Shown here piece by piece: positions 41,215 to 44,797 of a stretch of DNA of 44,797 nucleotides (positions are counted from its first letter, which is position 1; every line of letters begins with the position of its first letter). The notes beneath the pieces are model-generated. The model was given only the letters and a program-made list of their open reading frames with translations, had not been told where the DNA came from and did no database searches. The translations under genes were made by a program, and so were the position numbers. The DNA is from Clostridia bacterium (GTDB lineage: Bacteria > Bacillota > Clostridia > Oscillospirales > CAG-272), in NCBI GenBank assembly GCA_017462615.1, contig JAFTQT010000095.1:1-44797 (forward strand), read 5' to 3'.

Positions 41215-42222
41215 ATGTTTGGTGTACGGGAGGAATTGCTGGAGCGGGAGCGCTGCACGCTGTCGCCCTTCGCCTGTCAATCCGCAGATACCAAGGGCAG
41301 GGAAAACGACTATCGCCCCTGTGATATCCGCACGGAATTTCAACGTGACCGCGACCGCATCATACATAGCCAGTCCTTCCGCCGCTTGATGTATAAGACT
41401 CAGGTGTTTCTGGCGCCGGCGGGAGATCATTATCGCACGCGCCTGACTCATACGCTGGAGGTCACGCAGATCGCCCGCACCATTGCAAGAGCGCTGTTCC
41501 TCAATGAGGATCTGACCGAGGCCATCGGCCTTGGGCACGATTTGGGGCACACCCCCTTCGGTCACGCGGGTGAATTGGTGATGCAAAGCGAATTCTCTCC
41601 CAGCTTTTCTCACAATGCCCAGGGAGTGCGGGTGGTGGAGCGCTTGGAAAACGGCGGGCGCGGGCTGAATCTTACCTTTGAAGTGCGGGACGGCATCGCT
41701 CATCATTCCGGCGACACGATGCCCGAGACCATGGAGGGCAAGGTGATCCGCATTGCCGACCGCATTGCCTATATCAATCACGATATTGACGACGCGCTGC
41801 GCGCGGGGATCCTCAGTCAGGACGAGATCCCGGCGTCTATCCGGCAAGTGCTGGGCGAGACCCACGGCGATCGCATCAATACTATGGTGGGATCCGTTGT
41901 GCGCGCCAGTAAGGATATTCCTGATATTCTGATGGAGGAGGAGATCAAGGAGGCCACCGATGAGCTGCGCCGGTTCCTCTTTGCCCGCGTGTACCGGGAT
42001 AACGCCGCCAAGGACGAGGAGGGCAAGGCCAAGGATATGCTGGCCACGCTCTTCCGCTACTTTATGGGGCATCCGGAGGAGCTGCCGGGGCTCTACGGCA
42101 GAAATCTGAAGACCGAAACGGTGGCGCGCTGCGTTTGCGATTATCTCTCCGGTATGACGGATCGCTACGCCATCGAGCTTTATCGCAAATTATTTATTCC
42201 GGAGGTGTGGCGCGTAAAATGA
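41215..42222 (+). CDS. dgt: dGTP triphosphohydrolase-like HD protein (Dgt)
   Basis: This HD-domain enzyme hydrolyses dNTPs (dGTP in the family name) to nucleoside and triphosphate. Metal ligands are H79 (RLTHTLEV) and H108/D109 (GHDLGHTPFGH); a conserved RDGIAHHSG and an Asp in IADRIAYINHDIDDA follow. The N-terminal SFRRLMYKTQVF is conserved. It belongs to the deoxyguanosinetriphosphate triphosphohydrolase-like family; the exact nucleotide preference is untested. The ATG at 41215 follows GGTGAGGAT (335 residues). It overlaps dnaG by 4 bp, the standard Firmicutes dgt-dnaG-rpoD arrangement. Confidence 0.92.
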   Translation: MFGVREELLERERCTLSPFACQSADTKGRENDYRPCDIRTEFQRDRDRIIHSQSFRRLMYKTQVFLAPAGDHYRTRLTHTLEVTQIARTIARALFLNEDLTEAIGLGHDLGHTPFGHAGELVMQSEFSPSFSHNAQGVRVVERLENGGRGLNLTFEVRDGIAHHSGDTMPETMEGKVIRIADRIAYINHDIDDALRAGILSQDEIPASIRQVLGETHGDRINTMVGSVVRASKDIPDILMEEEIKEATDELRRFLFARVYRDNAAKDEEGKAKDMLATLFRYFMGHPEELPGLYGRNLKTETVARCVCDYLSGMTDRYAIELYRKLFIPEVWRVK

Positions 42223-44006
42223 TACCAAAGGAAGTCATAGAAGAGATCCGCTATCGGTGTGATATCGAGGACGTGATCGGCAGCTACGTATCGCTGAAGC
42301 GCGCCGGCTCCAATCGGAATGGACTCTGTCCCTTCCATAGCGAAAAAACGCCCTCCTTCACCGTCTTTCCCGGAACCAAGAGCTTTTATTGCTTTGGCTG
42401 CGGTGCCGGCGGCGACGTGATCACCTTTATTCAGAAAATGGAAAATCTGGATTACGTGGCGGCGTTGGAATTTCTGGCCACCCGCGCCGGTGTTACCATT
42501 CCCAACGATGCGCCGGAGGACAGGGAAAAATCGGTATCCCGCCGCCGGGTTTACGAAATGAATCTGGAGGCGGCCAAGTTTTTCCGCTCCTGCCTTTTTG
42601 ACCCGGTGCTGGGCAGAGAGGCGATGCAATACCTGACAGAAAATCGAAGGCTTTCCGGCGCGGTGATCAAGCGCTTCGGGCTTGGCTTTGCTCCCAACGA
42701 TTTCGGACTTTTGACCAAGCATATGCGCTCCCGCGGATTTACGGAGGAGGAGCTGATTGCAGCCTTCCTTTCGGGAAGATCCCAGAAAACGGGGCGACTT
42801 TTCGACCTGTTTCGCAATCGGGTGATGTTTCCGGTCATCGATACTGCCGGCAACATCGTGGCCTTTGGCGGCCGCGTGATGGATGATAGCAAGCCCAAGT
42901 ATCTGAACTCCTCTGACACCCCCGGGTTCAAAAAGAGTCGCGTGCTGTTTGGCATGAACTACGCCAAGGAGCATTGCGCCGAGGAGTTGATCCTTTGCGA
43001 GGGGTACATGGATACCATCGCTATGCACGCTGCGGGCTTCGGCAACGCGGTGGCAACGCTGGGTACTGCCATTACGGCGGAGCACGCCCGCCTCATTTCC
43101 CGCTATACCAAGCGCGTCATTATCAATTACGACAGCGACGAGGCAGGACAGAAGGCGGCGGATAAGGCTATGCGACTGTTGGATGAGGTGGGGCTCCCCG
43201 TGCGGGTGCTGAAGCTGTCCGGCGCGAAGGACGCAGATGAATATCTGAAGCTTTACGGTGCCGACGCCTTTCGCACGATGATGGCGGGTAGTCATTCAGC
43301 CTTCGATTTCAAAATGGACAAGGTGCTTTCCAAATACGATGTTTCCGCCGCGGAGGGCAAGATCCGCGCCGCGCGGGAGCTGACGGCGCTGATTGCTGAG
43401 ACCTACTCCGGTGTGGAGCGGGAGCTGTATCTGCGCGCGGCGTCGGAGCGGCTCGGCATTTCGGTGGAGAGCCTTGCCAACGATGTGGCAAGAGCGCGGG
43501 CGCGGCGCATCCGCGAGGCAAAAAAGAAGGAAAGCCGCGATCTGCAGCTGACCGCCCGGAATTTCGGGGATCGGGTCAACCCGGACGCCGCCCGCAACCC
43601 TACGGCTGCTGCGGCGGAGGATGTGATATTGGGGCTTTTGCTGCTGTATCCTGAGCATCGCAAGGCGGTGATGGCGGGAGACGTGCATCTCTCGGCAGAG
43701 GATTTCTTTACCGAATTCGGCAGGCGCGTGTTCGAGCTGATATCGGACATGGAGCGAGGCAGTGACGGCTTCAGCTTTTCCGCATTGGGCGCAGGGCTTT
43801 CCCCGGATGAAATGGGCAGGCTCGTGCGGCTGCAGCAGGATAGACAAGCCCTGCAAAACAACGGCAAAGAGGTGCTTTCCGCCGCTGCGGCGGTTTTAAT
43901 AAAGGAGCGGGAGCGGCGCGCCGCCAAGGATGCCGGTGACTGGCAGTCCGACCTGACGCGGCGCCGCGCGGAGCTGCAGCAAAGAAAAGAAAACGGAACA
44001 AAATAA
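42219..44006 (+). CDS. dnaG: DNA primase DnaG
   Basis: DnaG lays RNA primers at the replication fork. The CHC2 zinc finger is C37, H40, C58, C61 (CPFH...CFGC). The RNA polymerase/TOPRIM core has [20 protein letters not shown] and [11 protein letters not shown], and a C-terminal helicase-interaction domain follows (about 450-590). The ATG at 42219 overlaps the dgt TGA (595 residues); the longer frame upstream is inside dgt. It lies 11 bp upstream of rpoD. Confidence 0.97.
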   Translation: MIPKEVIEEIRYRCDIEDVIGSYVSLKRAGSNRNGLCPFHSEKTPSFTVFPGTKSFYCFGCGAGGDVITFIQKMENLDYVAALEFLATRAGVTIPNDAPEDREKSVSRRRVYEMNLEAAKFFRSCLFDPVLGREAMQYLTENRRLSGAVIKRFGLGFAPNDFGLLTKHMRSRGFTEEELIAAFLSGRSQKTGRLFDLFRNRVMFPVIDTAGNIVAFGGRVMDDSKPKYLNSSDTPGFKKSRVLFGMNYAKEHCAEELILCEGYMDTIAMHAAGFGNAVATLGTAITAEHARLISRYTKRVIINYDSDEAGQKAADKAMRLLDEVGLPVRVLKLSGAKDADEYLKLYGADAFRTMMAGSHSAFDFKMDKVLSKYDVSAAEGKIRAARELTALIAETYSGVERELYLRAASERLGISVESLANDVARARARRIREAKKKESRDLQLTARNFGDRVNPDAARNPTAAAAEDVILGLLLLYPEHRKAVMAGDVHLSAEDFFTEFGRRVFELISDMERGSDGFSFSALGAGLSPDEMGRLVRLQQDRQALQNNGKEVLSAAAAVLIKERERRAAKDAGDWQSDLTRRRAELQQRKENGTK

Positions 44007-44017
44007 TGGAGGTAGAT

Positions 44018-44797
44018 ATGAGTAACACGGAAAAGGAAATGATGAAAGAGGATGTTGCCGAAAAGGAAGCGGCTGAAACGCAGGACGGCGTTGAGACTGC
44101 AGGTGTGGGTGAGCTCAAAAAGCTCAACATGAGCGAGCTGATCGAAAAGGGCAAGAAGGGTGCCCTTTCCAGCAGCGATCTGGACGAGGCCATGGAGAGC
44201 ATGGACTTTGACATGGATAGTCTCGAAAAGCTTTACGAGGCCTTTGAGGACAACGGCGTTTCTCTGCCCGACGATATTTCCAACAGCGAAATGTCCGAGA
44301 TCGAGAGCGAGGTGGAGCGCTTCGGCGGCGGCGAAAACATGGAGCGCATGCTGGAGCAGGAGGGCCTCGCCATTGACGATCCTGTTCGTATGTACCTCAA
44401 GGAGATCGGCAAGGTGCCGCTGCTCACCGCGGAGCGTGAAAAGGAGCTGGCAGGTCGCATGGCCGAGGGCGACGATACCGCCAAGACCGAGCTGGTAGAG
44501 GCTAACCTTCGTCTGGTGGTCAGCATTGCCAAGCGATACGTGGGTAAGGGCATGTTCTTCCTTGATCTGATCCAGGAGGGTAATCTTGGTTTGATGAAGG
44601 CAGTGGACAAGTTCGACTATACCAAGGGCTACAAGTTCTCCACCTACGCTACCTGGTGGATCCGTCAGGCCATCACCCGTGCCATTGCGGATCAGGCGCG
44701 TACCATTCGTATTCCCGTACATATGGTGGAGACCATCCACAAGGTTTCTCGCTACCAGCGCCAGATGCTGCAGGAGCTGGGTCGCGAGGCGACCCAC
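44018..44797 (+). CDS. rpoD: RNA polymerase primary sigma factor RpoD (5' part, cut by window end)
   Basis: The first 260 codons of the housekeeping sigma factor are present and the frame is open at the window edge. A Glu/Asp-rich N-terminus (region 1.1-like, residues 1-110) is followed by [11 protein letters not shown] (region 1.2), [31 protein letters not shown] and [19 protein letters not shown] (region 2), and the start of region 3. The ATG at 44018 is preceded by GGAGGTAGAT; the ATG at 44006 overlaps the dnaG stop and lacks a site. It completes the dgt-dnaG-rpoD operon. Confidence 0.97.
   Translation, partial: MSNTEKEMMKEDVAEKEAAETQDGVETAGVGELKKLNMSELIEKGKKGALSSSDLDEAMESMDFDMDSLEKLYEAFEDNGVSLPDDISNSEMSEIESEVERFGGGENMERMLEQEGLAIDDPVRMYLKEIGKVPLLTAEREKELAGRMAEGDDTAKTELVEANLRLVVSIAKRYVGKGMFFLDLIQEGNLGLMKAVDKFDYTKGYKFSTYATWWIRQAITRAIADQARTIRIPVHMVETIHKVSRYQRQMLQELGREATH

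Noticed and set aside
1..44797. CRISPR arrays, tRNA/rRNA genes, integrases or prophage genes
   Set aside because: No regularly spaced direct repeats, cloverleaf sequences, rRNA stretches or mobile-element proteins were found on reading either strand.

Overview
The window reads as a piece of core chromosome from a spore-forming, Gram-positive member of the Clostridia, most likely an Oscillospirales (Ruminococcaceae-like) lineage. Direct evidence for sporulation is spoIIGA-sigE and a ytfJ-type gene. Other pointers are the scpA-scpB-DUF2953-ytfJ-dacF order, the smc-ftsY-rdgB-yhbY-nadD-yqeK-rsfS-leuS string, folate-dependent TrmFO, and Shine-Dalgarno sites close to AAGGAGG. The base composition is G+C-rich in genes and A+T-rich between them. 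The lineage is inferred from gene order, not from a phylogeny. I see no phage, plasmid, transposase, CRISPR, rRNA or tRNA gene.

Layout. (1) 138-9738, minus strand: ten tightly packed genes probably read from a promoter near 9775-9802: lon, engB, a histidine phosphatase, lysA, an M50 protease, scpA, scpB, DUF2953, ytfJ and dacF. They combine protein quality control, ribosome assembly, lysine synthesis, chromosome condensation and spore or wall functions. A small terminal-inverted-repeat element lies just past dacF at 5-113. (2) 9739-10205 has no protein gene. It holds what looks like a free-standing structured RNA with its own consensus promoter and terminator. (3) 10206-11537, minus: a bacterial glycerol-1-phosphate dehydrogenase, divergent from (4) infC-rpmI-rplT, which has an attenuator-type leader and an AUU start for IF3. 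(5) 13062-19645, plus: an rRNA methyltransferase, dprA, topA, trmFO and rnc. (6) 19777-29249, plus: smc, ftsY, rdgB, yhbY, nadD, yqeK, rsfS and leuS, then a separately promoted rpsU. (7) 29579-33368, minus: lysC, a HIT hydrolase, an FkbM-type methyltransferase and a DUF368 membrane protein, preceded by an ABC exporter (33498-35480). (8) 35676-44797, plus: DUF1015, spoIIGA-sigE, rpmE, hflX, an IMPACT-family gene, and the dgt-dnaG-rpoD macromolecular synthesis operon. rpoD runs off the window end.

Most genes are recognisable housekeeping genes and I do not claim a wholly new protein system. The parts least explained by known families are non-coding. They are the unassigned ~142-nt RNA upstream of lon, a perfect 13-bp hairpin that hides the dacF ribosome-binding site, the terminal-inverted-repeat element at the left edge, a 22-bp palindrome before dgt-dnaG-rpoD, and a spoIIG-like promoter with a 21-bp spacer. 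Start sites were re-chosen from Shine-Dalgarno spacing wherever the longest reading frame looked over-extended.
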